Origin: CALITV01 sp964415795
GTDB taxonomy: Bacteria > UBP6 > UBA1177 > JAKLFG01
Reading direction: 5' to 3'
Assembly (NCBI GenBank): GCA_964415795.1
Contig: CAYQBN010000016.1
Coordinates: forward strand, 1-49,696
Length of the DNA stretch: 49,696 bases
The notes under the pieces are model-generated. The model made no database searches and was not told where the DNA came from. It was given only the letters and a program-made list of their open reading frames with translations. Numbering within the stretch: position 1 is the stretch's first letter; each line of letters starts with the position of its first letter. Of this stretch, positions 25,616 to 33,940 are shown one piece after another. Made by a program: the position numbers and the translations under genes.

Positions 25616-27322
25616 TTATTTTGTGGTTATCTGCAGGTAATAGCTGTACTGATTATCTATGGTGGCAATGGTGTTCGGTAGGCTCGCATAGGTGCTTGAC
25701 TCACCGCCGCCGAGGTGGGTGCCGAAGGCGAGCGGGGTAGTAGTGAGAGATGTCGCATAGTAGTAGGTCGGGTCGGGGTAGGATGCATCGTCGGTGGTAC
25801 CGAAGTAAACGCCGATGAAGTAGTAGTAACCGCTGGTCAGACCCCAGTAGATGTCTCCCGAACTGTACCAGCCGGGAGCGCCGTCGCTGGAGTAATGGGA
25901 AACCGTTTGCTGGTACCCGAGAGAATAGGTGCCGTCTTGAGTCGAAGAATAGTAGAGCACATAGGTGATATCGAGCCCCCCGCGGAAGGCTATATAGGTC
26001 TGTATCTCAGTGAGCGATCGCGTAGTGGTACAGGAAAAGTAGTTCCCCTTCAACCGATCCCCACCGGTGTACGAGGCGCTATTCGTGCCGATGGTGTCGG
26101 TCTGAGAAGTGTCGGGATACTCACACCCGGCAAGACCCGGGTCAACGCAGATCATGCCCCAGTAGGAACAGTCCTCATAGTAGGTCCAGTGGTAACAACC
26201 GTCGCGGCCTTGCGCACAGAGATCGACCTGATCGGGGTAGGTCGGGTTGCACCGGCGGTCATCGGCATCACAGTCGCTGGTGCACGATGGAACGCAATAG
26301 GCGTCGGTGCCGTCGAACTGGCAAGTCTGCGGAGGATTTTTCTGATAGCAGATGTCAAGGTTTGCCCAGTGATAACAACCGTCCCAGCCCTGTTGGCACT
26401 TTTGCGCCGTTTCGTTGAAGCAGCGCTCTTGGTCCGGGACCGAACAGTCGTTGGTGCACGCGGTGTCGGTATCGGGAATAGCGTCGTCAATCACGATGTC
26501 GTTGTCCAGCGTATCTTGATCGGGAGCGATCTCATCGCAGGTCGCGGTATCCCATCCGTCGCAGGTCGCGTTGCAGAGCGCCTTGCCGCCTGAGAAGGAG
26601 TAGGGATCTATCTCGACGCAGTTCTTGACGCGGGTCGCGCTGTTCGTCCCCTTATCGCAGGTCTCGCCGTTATCGAGCACATCGTTGCCGCACATCGCCG
26701 CGGTGATGCAGGTCGAGGTGTCCCAGCCTGAACAATCGTTTTTGCAGGAGGCGGTACCACCGATGTAGTCGACGCTTATAGACACGCAGGTTTTGACACC
26801 ACCGTCACAGATTTCTCCCTGTTCGATGACCTCGTTGCCGCACTCGGGTTGTTTCTCGTCGCAGGTGGCGGTGTCGTAGCCGGAGCAGTCCTCCTTGCAC
26901 TTCGCCTTGCCGCCGCTGTACTTGTTTGCGTCTATCTCAACGCAGTTTTTGGTGTCACCGTCGCACGCTTCCGGTCCTTCTTTGATACCGTTGCCGCACT
27001 CGTGCGGTATCTCGTCGCAGGTGGCGGTGTCGTAGCCGGAGCAGTCCTCCTTGCACTTCGCTTTGCCGCCGCTGTAAAGGGTCGGGTCTATCGCCGTGCA
27101 GAACTCGGTGTTACCGTCGCACGGTTCGCCGCCGTCAATGGTGCCGTTGCCGCAGGTAAGCGAAAAGTCGGCGTCAGGCGTAAGCAGCTCGTCGCTGTCA
27201 CCCAAAAGGATGTCGTTATCACCGATGACAACATCATCTTTTGTCTTTTTTTTAGTACCATCATCACAGGCGATAGCGAAAATAATGAACATGACCCACA
27301 TTCCCGCAATCTTTCTTTTCAT
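25616..27322 (-). CDS. Cysteine-rich modular lipoprotein
   Basis: 568 residues. Lipobox FAIAC with C19, then an Asp-rich linker to about residue 52. Four tandem modules of about 46 residues follow (57-102, 109-154, 161-205, 211-262), each CGNG-start, CDG, YSGGKA, DCSG[YW]DT-TC. This resembles DUF4215-like disulfide repeats frequent in Myxococcota. After a second acidic linker come two modules with the core DGCYHW (about 289-350 and 355-405). The C-terminal 160 residues are Tyr/Ser/Thr-rich and look like a beta-sandwich. Asp follows the lipidated Cys. I infer a surface or periplasmic binding protein; the ligand is unknown. Confidence 0.82.
   Translation of the reverse strand: MKRKIAGMWVMFIIFAIACDDGTKKKTKDDVVIGDNDILLGDSDELLTPDADFSLTCGNGTIDGGEPCDGNTEFCTAIDPTLYSGGKAKCKEDCSGYDTATCDEIPHECGNGIKEGPEACDGDTKNCVEIDANKYSGGKAKCKEDCSGYDTATCDEKQPECGNEVIEQGEICDGGVKTCVSISVDYIGGTASCKNDCSGWDTSTCITAAMCGNDVLDNGETCDKGTNSATRVKNCVEIDPYSFSGGKALCNATCDGWDTATCDEIAPDQDTLDNDIVIDDAIPDTDTACTNDCSVPDQERCFNETAQKCQQGWDGCYHWANLDICYQKNPPQTCQFDGTDAYCVPSCTSDCDADDRRCNPTYPDQVDLCAQGRDGCYHWTYYEDCSYWGMICVDPGLAGCEYPDTSQTDTIGTNSASYTGGDRLKGNYFSCTTTRSLTEIQTYIAFRGGLDITYVLYYSSTQDGTYSLGYQQTVSHYSSDGAPGWYSSGDIYWGLTSGYYYFIGVYFGTTDDASYPDPTYYYATSLTTTPLAFGTHLGGGESSTYASLPNTIATIDNQYSYYLQITTK
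26855..26920. repeat. 66-bp direct repeat, copy A
   Basis: This copy matches 27011-27076 at 65 of 66 bases (one C/T difference). It encodes the end of one Cys module, reading YSGGKAKCKEDCSGYDTATCDE. The period of 156 bp is 52 codons, so the repeat is in frame. Confidence 0.9.
27011..27076. repeat. 66-bp direct repeat, copy B
   Basis: Second copy of the repeat at 26855-26920, in the first Cys module of the same lipoprotein. The third and fourth modules are much more diverged at DNA level. Confidence 0.9.
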
Positions 27323-27355
27323 AGGAGACCCCCTCAATTGCTCCAAAGTTCTTTC

Positions 27356-27384
27356 ATTATAGGCTGGTCACGGAAGGGAGGCAA
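27356..27384 (-). promoter_or_regulatory. Promoter of the Cys-rich lipoprotein operon
   Basis: Minus strand: TTGCCT (27384-27379), 17-bp spacer, TATAAT (27361-27356). It is back to back with the amidase promoter. Confidence 0.5.
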
Positions 27385-27396
27385 GAAAAAGCGCCA

Positions 27397-27426
27397 TTGT
27401 ATTAGAAGCAGGAGATGTGGTATAAT
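27397..27426 (+). promoter_or_regulatory. Promoter of the secreted amidase gene
   Basis: TTGTAT (27397-27402), 18-bp spacer, TATAAT (27421-27426). AAGGAGGAG follows, then ATG at 27457. Confidence 0.5.
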
Positions 27427-27456
27427 AATCCCCCAAAGAGAAAGGAGGAGACAGAA

Positions 27457-30400
27457 ATGCGATTCTTGAGAATATTCTTCATCGCCCTCGGCGCGTGGTG
27501 TTTTCTTGCGGCGCAGGAAATGAGAACAGAAGACCTTGTTATGCTATGGGGAACGCACGGCATTGCGGGTGATTTTTCGGTCGATGGCACGTCGTTCGAT
27601 ATATCGCGGCAGGCTATCTTTCTGCGGGTGACGATACCTAGGGGGGCAACGATCACTGAGGCGCAGGTGGGTGAGATGGGCCGCTTAGCGACCATCTTCT
27701 TCGGGGAAGAACATCTATCGTTCAGAAATCTTGTGATTCTCGCGCGCTATCCCGGGGAAACCTCATGGCGCGACCTTCGATCCTTTCTGCCGACCCTCCC
27801 ACCGGTCCCGCAAAAGCCGTATGAACCGGAACCATCGATGAAAAAAACACGCATCGGTTTTCCCCGGAGTGCGCAGACCGGGAGCGGCGGCGCGCTGGCT
27901 GGCAAGACGGTCTATCTCAGTGCCGGGCACGGATGGTATTACTCGGGGAGTGCGTGGACGACCCAGCGCGGCAACACCATAAATCTCGTGGAGGATCTCT
28001 CGAACGCGGAAATAGTCTCTTATTACCTTGCCCCAATGCTTCGCAACGCGGGAGCACTCGTCCTCACGGCGCGGGAAACCGATCGCAACCCCGGAAGCAT
28101 TGTGGTTGACGATGCCGACGGAACCGTTACGCCGGACAACGGGATTTACGAGGAATCGGAAGGATGGTGGGAATCGACCGGAAGCGGGTGGGGACACCTG
28201 AGCCTCCCGCTCGCGACGGGACAAAACCCGTTTGAGGCAGGGCACTACCGTGCAACCACTCCTGCGACTGGTCGTTGGGCGCGCTGGACACCAAACATAC
28301 CAGTAGCAGGCCGCTATATGGTGTATATCTCTTTTCGGGCACTCTCTGACCGAGCGCCGGCGGCACGCTACGAGGTTCGTCATGCCGGTGGAATGACGAC
28401 GGTTATTGTTGACCAGCGCCACCATGGGAATACCTGGTTCCCGCTCGGGGAATTCCCGTTCAGTACGGGTCTCGATACGGAAAAGGGATCGGTGACTCTC
28501 GTTGCCGATCCTTCGATTGGCGGCAGTTATGTCATCGCCGATGCGGTGCGCTTCGGCGGCGGCCCCGGCGTCATCGATCGCGGCGGCGGCGTTTCAGGTC
28601 GTCCTCACTGGGAAGAAGCGGCGCGTTATCACACCCAACTGCTCGGTACCCCGACGACCGTCTACGATACCTCGACCGGCGACAACTCCGACGATGTGAC
28701 GACTCGTTCGCGCTGGGCGGCGTGGGAGAACGAGGGAGGGTGGGACAACAGCGTCTTCATCTCGTGGCATTCGAACGCCTACAACGGCTCTGCCCGCGGC
28801 ACCTCGACCTATGTCTACGGTCTGAACGATCCCGGTACCGGATGGGAGCCGGCGGCGCAAGAGGGGAGCGAAGATCTGGCAACGCTTCTCCACAACGGAG
28901 TGGTTTCTGCGCTCCGTGAGGGGTGGGATCCGGCGTGGCCGGTGTCTGGGATCGGTCTCTACAGTGCATGGTTCGGCGAACTCAACCCTTCCTACAATAA
29001 TGAGATGCCTGCCTGCCTCATCGAACTGGCGTTTCACGATAACACGACCGACTCGATGGCGCTCCGTGATCCGCGGTTTCGGACCATTGCCGCTCGTGCA
29101 GCGATGCATGCGGTGATCCAGTACTTTGCGAACCGCGATGGAACGACCGCTGTCTATCCTCCCGATGTACCGAGAGGAGTACGGGCAATCACCGTTGGCA
29201 AAGGACAGGTGCGTCTTTCGTGGGAGGTGCCGCTTTCAGAGCCCCGTTCCCTGCATGGTGATCCCGCGACCGGCTACCTCGTCCAGCGGAGCACCGATGG
29301 GTATAGTTTCGATGATGGCATTTCGGTGACCGAGACGACGATCCTTTTAGATGGTTTTCCTCCCGAGGAATGCATCTATTTCCGCGTCGTGGCGACCAAT
29401 GCTGGCGGTCGTTCCTTCCCCTCGCCGGTCGTTGCGGTAAGACCGAAGAATGCCGCGGCGCAAGTGCTCATCGTGGACGGTTTTACCCGGCTCGACCGCA
29501 ATCAGTTGCCCAGCGAAGATCTTTCCTTCTATGGCCTCGGTTCGGTCGACCGGATGCGTCTCGAACGGATGAACGCCTATGACTATGTCATCACCCATGC
29601 CGAAGCACTCACCACGCTCGATTTTTCCTTTGATACGGTCCAGAAAGAGGGACTAGGGGCGGTAGCCCTTGGATCTTACGACCTAGTCGTGTGGTTTGCG
29701 GGAGAGCAGTCAACGGCCGACGAGACAATCTCTGCCACCGACCAAGTGCAGGTTTGCTCCTACCTTGAGAATGGCGGCATCCTCTTCCTCTCCGGTTCGG
29801 AATATGGATGGGACCTCTATGAAAAGGGATCTGCCTCCGACCAAGCTTTCTTCGTCGATTGTCTTGGTCTTTCCTACCTCGGTGACGATGCCGAGACCTA
29901 TCAGGCAGCGACGGCGACGGGCGGCGAGGTGGTGTTCAGCGGCACGATCTTTTTCGACGATGGGAGCCTTGTCTACGATGTGAATTATCCCGATCTCATC
30001 GAGGCACCTGCCGGTATCACCTTTCTTCGTTACGGAGATGGAACCGGGGGCGGTGCGGGGGCGATTACTGCCTTTCCCCATAAGGTCGCCGCTCTCGGTT
30101 TTCCGTTCGAGACGATCGTTGATGCCGAAACGAGAACGGATCTCCTCGCAGGCATCTTCAACTGGTTTGGTCTTACGCCGGTCGAGGAAACCCCTGACGA
30201 AGAGCCCGGCGAGGAAGATGTTTTTCCTGAATCGGACGAGGTGCTTGACGAAGGAATCTCTCTCGACGAAGACGTTTCTTCGGATGAAGAGAAGGATGAA
30301 GAGACATCTTCTGATGAAAGCATTGTCGCGGAATCAGGAGTCTATGACGATGGTGTTCCGGAAGGAGGAGATGATTTCGTGGATAGCGCCATCGCGTATG

Positions 30401-30540
30401 ACGAGGCGCCGGATCCCGACGAAGTAACGGCTGATGAGGAGGAGATCGTCACCGAAGGATCGTCTTCGGACGACACGCTTCTCATGGATGAAGATTTTGC
30501 AAAAGGCGCGCACGGCGGCTGTGGCTGTTCGCTGATCTAG
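27457..30540 (+). CDS. Secreted N-acetylmuramoyl-L-alanine amidase with golvesin-like insert, FN3, ThuA-like domain and acidic GCGCS tail
   Basis: 1027 residues. The signal peptide covers about 1-19. Amidase_3 signatures are split: SAGHG (H158), nearby E179/E184, HSN (H438) and LIELAFHDN (E523), the usual zinc and catalytic positions. Between the first and second halves (about 212-366) sits a jelly-roll of the golvesin/xanthan-lyase C-terminal type (TTPATGRWARWTPNIPVAGRY). Then come an FN3-like domain (about 568-665) and a class I glutaminase/ThuA-like alpha/beta domain (about 672-905). A roughly 115-residue Asp/Glu/Ser tail ends GGCGCSLI. ATG 27457 follows AAGGAGGAG. It probably cleaves peptidoglycan or is tethered near it; the tail matches the gene at 2-199. 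Confidence 0.83.
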   Translation: MRFLRIFFIALGAWCFLAAQEMRTEDLVMLWGTHGIAGDFSVDGTSFDISRQAIFLRVTIPRGATITEAQVGEMGRLATIFFGEEHLSFRNLVILARYPGETSWRDLRSFLPTLPPVPQKPYEPEPSMKKTRIGFPRSAQTGSGGALAGKTVYLSAGHGWYYSGSAWTTQRGNTINLVEDLSNAEIVSYYLAPMLRNAGALVLTARETDRNPGSIVVDDADGTVTPDNGIYEESEGWWESTGSGWGHLSLPLATGQNPFEAGHYRATTPATGRWARWTPNIPVAGRYMVYISFRALSDRAPAARYEVRHAGGMTTVIVDQRHHGNTWFPLGEFPFSTGLDTEKGSVTLVADPSIGGSYVIADAVRFGGGPGVIDRGGGVSGRPHWEEAARYHTQLLGTPTTVYDTSTGDNSDDVTTRSRWAAWENEGGWDNSVFISWHSNAYNGSARGTSTYVYGLNDPGTGWEPAAQEGSEDLATLLHNGVVSALREGWDPAWPVSGIGLYSAWFGELNPSYNNEMPACLIELAFHDNTTDSMALRDPRFRTIAARAAMHAVIQYFANRDGTTAVYPPDVPRGVRAITVGKGQVRLSWEVPLSEPRSLHGDPATGYLVQRSTDGYSFDDGISVTETTILLDGFPPEECIYFRVVATNAGGRSFPSPVVAVRPKNAAAQVLIVDGFTRLDRNQLPSEDLSFYGLGSVDRMRLERMNAYDYVITHAEALTTLDFSFDTVQKEGLGAVALGSYDLVVWFAGEQSTADETISATDQVQVCSYLENGGILFLSGSEYGWDLYEKGSASDQAFFVDCLGLSYLGDDAETYQAATATGGEVVFSGTIFFDDGSLVYDVNYPDLIEAPAGITFLRYGDGTGGGAGAITAFPHKVAALGFPFETIVDAETRTDLLAGIFNWFGLTPVEETPDEEPGEEDVFPESDEVLDEGISLDEDVSSDEEKDEETSSDESIVAESGVYDDGVPEGGDDFVDSAIAYDEAPDPDEVTADEEEIVTEGSSSDDTLLMDEDFAKGAHGGCGCSLI

Positions 30541-30543
30541 CGC

Positions 30544-31890
30544 TCAGAAGTAGAGTTCGTATTCCTGTGGTGTCGGGGCGTTGTAGATGTAGGTCGCCTC
30601 GTCGCGCTTTATCTTTATCCAGAGGTCAAGCAGTTCGTTTGGGAACGCGGCGAGCAGGTAGTCTCGATCCTTCTGAAGCCCATCGAGAACGAGGTTGAGA
30701 TTGAGCGGGAAACTGCGTGCCACATCGCTTTTGTCGAAACCTTGTTTCACCGGGTCGCTCTTGCGGAGAATGCCGTCGAGGCCGGCGAGCACCATCGCCG
30801 AGAGGGCATAGTAGATGTTCGCCGTCGCATCGCCGGTGCGGAATTCGATGCGGACATCCTTTCCCTTGAGATAGCCGGGGATGCGGATCGCCGCGGCGCG
30901 CGACCCCTTCGCGAAGGTCGCGTTGACCGGCGCCTCGAAACCGGGAACGAGCCGCTTGTAAGAATTGGTGGACGGATTGGTGAGCGCAAGGAGCGATCCG
31001 GTAAGCGAGTGTTCGAGGATGCCGGCGATGTACGAAAGGGCGAGCGGGGTCAAGTGATAGAGGTCTTTGCCGGGAAAAAGCGAATTGCCTTCTTTTTCGA
31101 GGTACTGGTGGACATGGAGACCGCTGCCGGCCACCTTGTAGATCGGTTTCGGCATGAAGGTAACGAAGAGATTGTGTTCGCGCGCCGTGCTCTTGATGAC
31201 CCACTTGGCGAGCGCAAAGGCGTCGGCCGCCTCGAGGAGCGGCAGGAAGTTGAGCTCTATCTCGAGTTGCGCTGCGCCGACCTCGTGGTGGTGATACTTG
31301 ACCGGGATGCCGAGCGTTTCGAGCGTCGCGACGACCTCGTTGCGGAACGAGAAATGGCGGTCGTCGGGGGTGAGCCGGTGGTAACCGCGATGGATGCCGA
31401 AGCGCGGCTGATCGTAGTACTCTTCGCCGATCCCTTCGGGACTCTGTATCTTGTAGTAACTGTGGCCGAAATCGGTCGCGTACGAAACATCGTCGAACAC
31501 ATAGAACTCGAGTTCGAGGAGCATCTTCGCGGTATCGGCGATCTTCTTTTTGCGCAGGTGCTCGAGCGCCGCTCGGGCAACGGCACGCGGATAGTGGCTG
31601 AACGGCTCGCCGTCGGTGGTGACGACATCGCAGAGGCAGTGCACGATGCGTCGGTCGCCCTCGCGGCTTTCGAAGGCGGTCGAAAGATCGGGGATCGCCA
31701 CCATATCGGAGGCATGGACCTTCGCAAAACCGAAGTTTGATGCGTCGAAGCCGATTCCCTCCGTGAGCAATTTCTTCGAGATATACCCCTTTGGGATCGT
31801 CACGTGACGGATGGATCCGTAGATGTCGAGCATGAGGAAGTCGAGGAAATCGGCCTGTTCGGTCTTACCAGTGAACTTTACGAGATTCAT
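30544..31890 (-). CDS. glnA: Glutamine synthetase (type I, without adenylylation site)
   Basis: 448 residues. It makes glutamine from glutamate, ammonia and ATP. Visible are the beta-grasp N-terminal part (DFLMLDIYGSIRHVTIP), the catalytic-domain metal region LELEFYVFD, HHEVGAAQLEIEL, MPKPIYKVAGSGLHVH, NPSTNSYKRLVPGFEAP and the C-terminal RIEFRTGD. Some residues deviate from common forms, for example AAQLEIE for GQHEI. There is no NLYDLP-type Tyr for adenylylation, so any control must be of another kind. AGGAG lies 7 nt before the ATG. It is 25 bp after the EEP-like lipoprotein gene and convergent with the amidase gene. Confidence 0.85.
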   Translation of the reverse strand: MNLVKFTGKTEQADFLDFLMLDIYGSIRHVTIPKGYISKKLLTEGIGFDASNFGFAKVHASDMVAIPDLSTAFESREGDRRIVHCLCDVVTTDGEPFSHYPRAVARAALEHLRKKKIADTAKMLLELEFYVFDDVSYATDFGHSYYKIQSPEGIGEEYYDQPRFGIHRGYHRLTPDDRHFSFRNEVVATLETLGIPVKYHHHEVGAAQLEIELNFLPLLEAADAFALAKWVIKSTAREHNLFVTFMPKPIYKVAGSGLHVHQYLEKEGNSLFPGKDLYHLTPLALSYIAGILEHSLTGSLLALTNPSTNSYKRLVPGFEAPVNATFAKGSRAAAIRIPGYLKGKDVRIEFRTGDATANIYYALSAMVLAGLDGILRKSDPVKQGFDKSDVARSFPLNLNLVLDGLQKDRDYLLAAFPNELLDLWIKIKRDEATYIYNAPTPQEYELYF

Positions 31891-31915
31891 GGATGACTCC
31901 TGTGCATGGATATCG

Positions 31916-33103
31916 TTATCTCACGAGTGTTGCCTTGATACCATAGTGGTCGGAGTAGGGACTTTCCTTCTCCTTGCCGCTCTTGGTGTAGGAGAACGGC
32001 TTGTCGAGCGCCCGTTCGGCGGAAAGATTGAGACCTTCGTAGTTGGTGAAAAGGACATGAGAGGTTATCTCGTTCACCGCGTTCGCGCTGGTAAGCGGAT
32101 TATCGGCGCACACCGTGCAGGAAGGCGTCGCATCATCCGGTTCAATGAACGGGTTGTAGTAATAAGCATAGTAGAAGAGGTCATAGACGCTCTCGTTCTT
32201 GCCTTTGATATCACGCCCGATCGACGGACCGGCGGCGAGATCGCCCATGAGAATGCGGAAAAGGACATCCTTTGCGGGAGCGAGATCGATGATCGTCTGT
32301 GCCTGCGCCGCCGTTTCTCCTTCCCAAGTGCCGTAAGAACCCTCGTAGGTCATCTCTCCGACCGCATCGGTCAACTGCGTACAGATGACCTCGACGCTTC
32401 CAAAGTAGGGGTGCGTGACCACTGCCGAGATGTAGGCGCGCTGATAGTAGAACGAATCGAGGGTCGTCAATTTCGCGCCGGTGAGCGGATAGCGGGAAAG
32501 GAGCATAAGTCCGTTGTTTCCGTCAAGGGCCATCTCCGGCGGGGTCTGCTCGGTAGTACACTCCTCCGTAATGCTTCCGATATCGGTCGCGCCGCCCATG
32601 ATTGCGCCGATGAGACAGTTGCGACATTCGGCGGGAATGCCGGTGATCTCGGTGAGACAGTTCTGAGCAAGACAGAGCCCGATGGCTACCACATCGGTCG
32701 GATCGGTCTCGCCACAGTTCTGAAGATAGCACATCGCCATCGGCAGCAGATCATCTTCGGTGCAGGCGGCCGGCTGGGGCTCCGGCTCTTCAGATTTCGT
32801 CACCTTGTAGAATCGATAGGGGAAAATCAGTTTGAGGTCGTCGCTTATTTTCTTTTGATCGGTCGATTTCCACACCTCCTGCAGACAGACGACATCGGCA
32901 CCGGTGTCGGCGATCGCCTGCGGAAGCGCCTTGAGCCGCTCGGTGTAGTTGAGTACCGTCGCCGGATCGAGCCCCGCGTTGAAAGTAAGGAACGACCAGC
33001 GGGTCATCTCCTCTGGCGTCACTGTCGTCGTGTTGTCCACAAAGGTGTCGCACGAGGCGATAAGAATCACAGCCACCAGCAAGACCGCCATGCGAAGAGA
33101 CAT
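31916..33103 (-). CDS. Endonuclease/exonuclease/phosphatase (EEP)-fold lipoprotein, probably catalytically impaired
   Basis: 395 residues. Lipobox IASC with C18, followed by Asp. EEP-fold landmarks are FLTFNAG (N42), VVCLQE (E76), GD at 287-288 and SDHYG at 384-386. Two expected catalytic residues differ. The family THL motif reads TQL with Q243, and GD-x-N reads GDLA with A290. A Cys-rich insert with CYLQNC and CLAQNC lies at about 111-195. The family covers DNase I-like nucleases and sphingomyelinases. GGAGG precedes ATG 33103. It may be a binding protein rather than an enzyme. It is likely co-transcribed with glnA. Confidence 0.78.
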   Translation of the reverse strand: MSLRMAVLLVAVILIASCDTFVDNTTTVTPEEMTRWSFLTFNAGLDPATVLNYTERLKALPQAIADTGADVVCLQEVWKSTDQKKISDDLKLIFPYRFYKVTKSEEPEPQPAACTEDDLLPMAMCYLQNCGETDPTDVVAIGLCLAQNCLTEITGIPAECRNCLIGAIMGGATDIGSITEECTTEQTPPEMALDGNNGLMLLSRYPLTGAKLTTLDSFYYQRAYISAVVTHPYFGSVEVICTQLTDAVGEMTYEGSYGTWEGETAAQAQTIIDLAPAKDVLFRILMGDLAAGPSIGRDIKGKNESVYDLFYYAYYYNPFIEPDDATPSCTVCADNPLTSANAVNEITSHVLFTNYEGLNLSAERALDKPFSYTKSGKEKESPYSDHYGIKATLVR

Positions 33104-33183
33104 CTTTTTCCTCCCTCACAAGGTTGACTTGCTTTCATGCTATAGTGGGAACGAAAAAAAGGAAAAGAAAAAATAGGGGTTGT

Positions 33184-33843
33184 TTACGGTATCCCGAGCA
33201 CCTTGTGGAGTTGCAGTTGAAAGCGGAGCGGAAGGGTCGGGTTTTTCTCGGTGACGAAGGTGGCGACGGTCGAGAACCACGCGGGGCCTTTCTCGAAGAC
33301 GGGACTCACGAACATCTCGATACCGTACCGTGCTGCGCGGGGAGCACACGCGGCGACGAAATCGAGATCGCGCGCGTCGGCGACGACGAACTTGAGCCAA
33401 CCCTGCTCCCCAAGCGAGAGGAGATTATCGGTATCGAAGGAATCCTCTTCGCCCGACGAGGGCGTCTTCCAATCTACCGAAAAGAAAACCGACGGAAACC
33501 GTGCACGGAAATGGGCGATGGGAAGCGCGCCGTTCGTTTCTATCGTTATTCGCCGGTCGGCAGGAAGTAGCGCAAGCGTCTCGGTGAGCGTTTCCTCTTG
33601 AAGGAGCGGTTCGCCGCCGGTGATGCAGATATCGCGTAGCCCGGAGCCGGCAAGGCGCCGCGCCGTCTCTTCGGGAGAGAGTATTTCAGAAACGACGCCC
33701 GTCGCTGCCTCGTGCGCGTCGCACCACGCACAAGAAAGGTTACACTGCGCAAGCCGCAGGAAGGCGGTCGGAACGCCGACGAAGCGCCCTTCCCCTTGGA
33801 GAGAGGTAAAAAAGGAGTGGATGGCGAGTTTCCTCGGTTTCAT
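33184..33843 (-). CDS. queE: 7-carboxy-7-deazaguanine synthase (radical SAM)
   Basis: 219 residues. QueE forms the 7-deazaguanine core of queuosine. The motifs FFTSLQGEG, CNLSCAWCD (C34, C38, C41) and ITGGEPLLQ are diagnostic. No Shine-Dalgarno sequence precedes ATG 33843, and the promoter -10 lies 7 nt upstream, so the mRNA is probably leaderless. queC, queD and queF are not in the window. Confidence 0.92.
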   Translation of the reverse strand: MKPRKLAIHSFFTSLQGEGRFVGVPTAFLRLAQCNLSCAWCDAHEAATGVVSEILSPEETARRLAGSGLRDICITGGEPLLQEETLTETLALLPADRRITIETNGALPIAHFRARFPSVFFSVDWKTPSSGEEDSFDTDNLLSLGEQGWLKFVVADARDLDFVAACAPRAARYGIEMFVSPVFEKGPAWFSTVATFVTEKNPTLPLRFQLQLHKVLGIP

Positions 33844-33850
33844 GTCTTAC

Positions 33851-33878
33851 ACGATAGCGCGAGGAACGGCGGTGTAAA
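33851..33878 (-). promoter_or_regulatory. Promoter of queE (predicted leaderless)
   Basis: Minus strand: TTTACA (33878-33873), 16-bp spacer, TATCGT (33856-33851). The start codon follows 7 nt later. It begins right after the terminator of the HU gene. Confidence 0.5.
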
Positions 33879-33881
33879 GAT

Positions 33882-33911
33882 AAAAAAACCCCTCCCGTTG
33901 CCGGGAGGGGG
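33882..33911 (-). terminator. Rho-independent terminator of the HU-like gene
   Basis: On the minus strand a 9-bp G/C-rich stem (CCCCTCCCG with CGGGAGGGG) around a 4-nt loop is followed by seven T. It starts 30 bp after the stop codon of the HU-like gene and is the only strong intrinsic terminator I see in the window. Confidence 0.92.
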
Positions 33912-33940
33912 CGAAAAACGACTCTCGAGGGCTACCTAGA

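Noticed and set aside
25616..27322. CRISPR-like array suggested by the spaced repeats
   Set aside because: The repeats are in frame with period 156 bp, only two are near-identical, and they encode disulfide modules.
30742..31740. A 332-codon plus-strand frame opposite glnA
   Set aside because: glnA motifs on the other strand are unmistakable; this frame has only charged low-information sequence.
33120..33145. TTGACT and TATAGT on the plus strand as a promoter
   Set aside because: The spacer is only 11 bp and no plus-strand gene follows.
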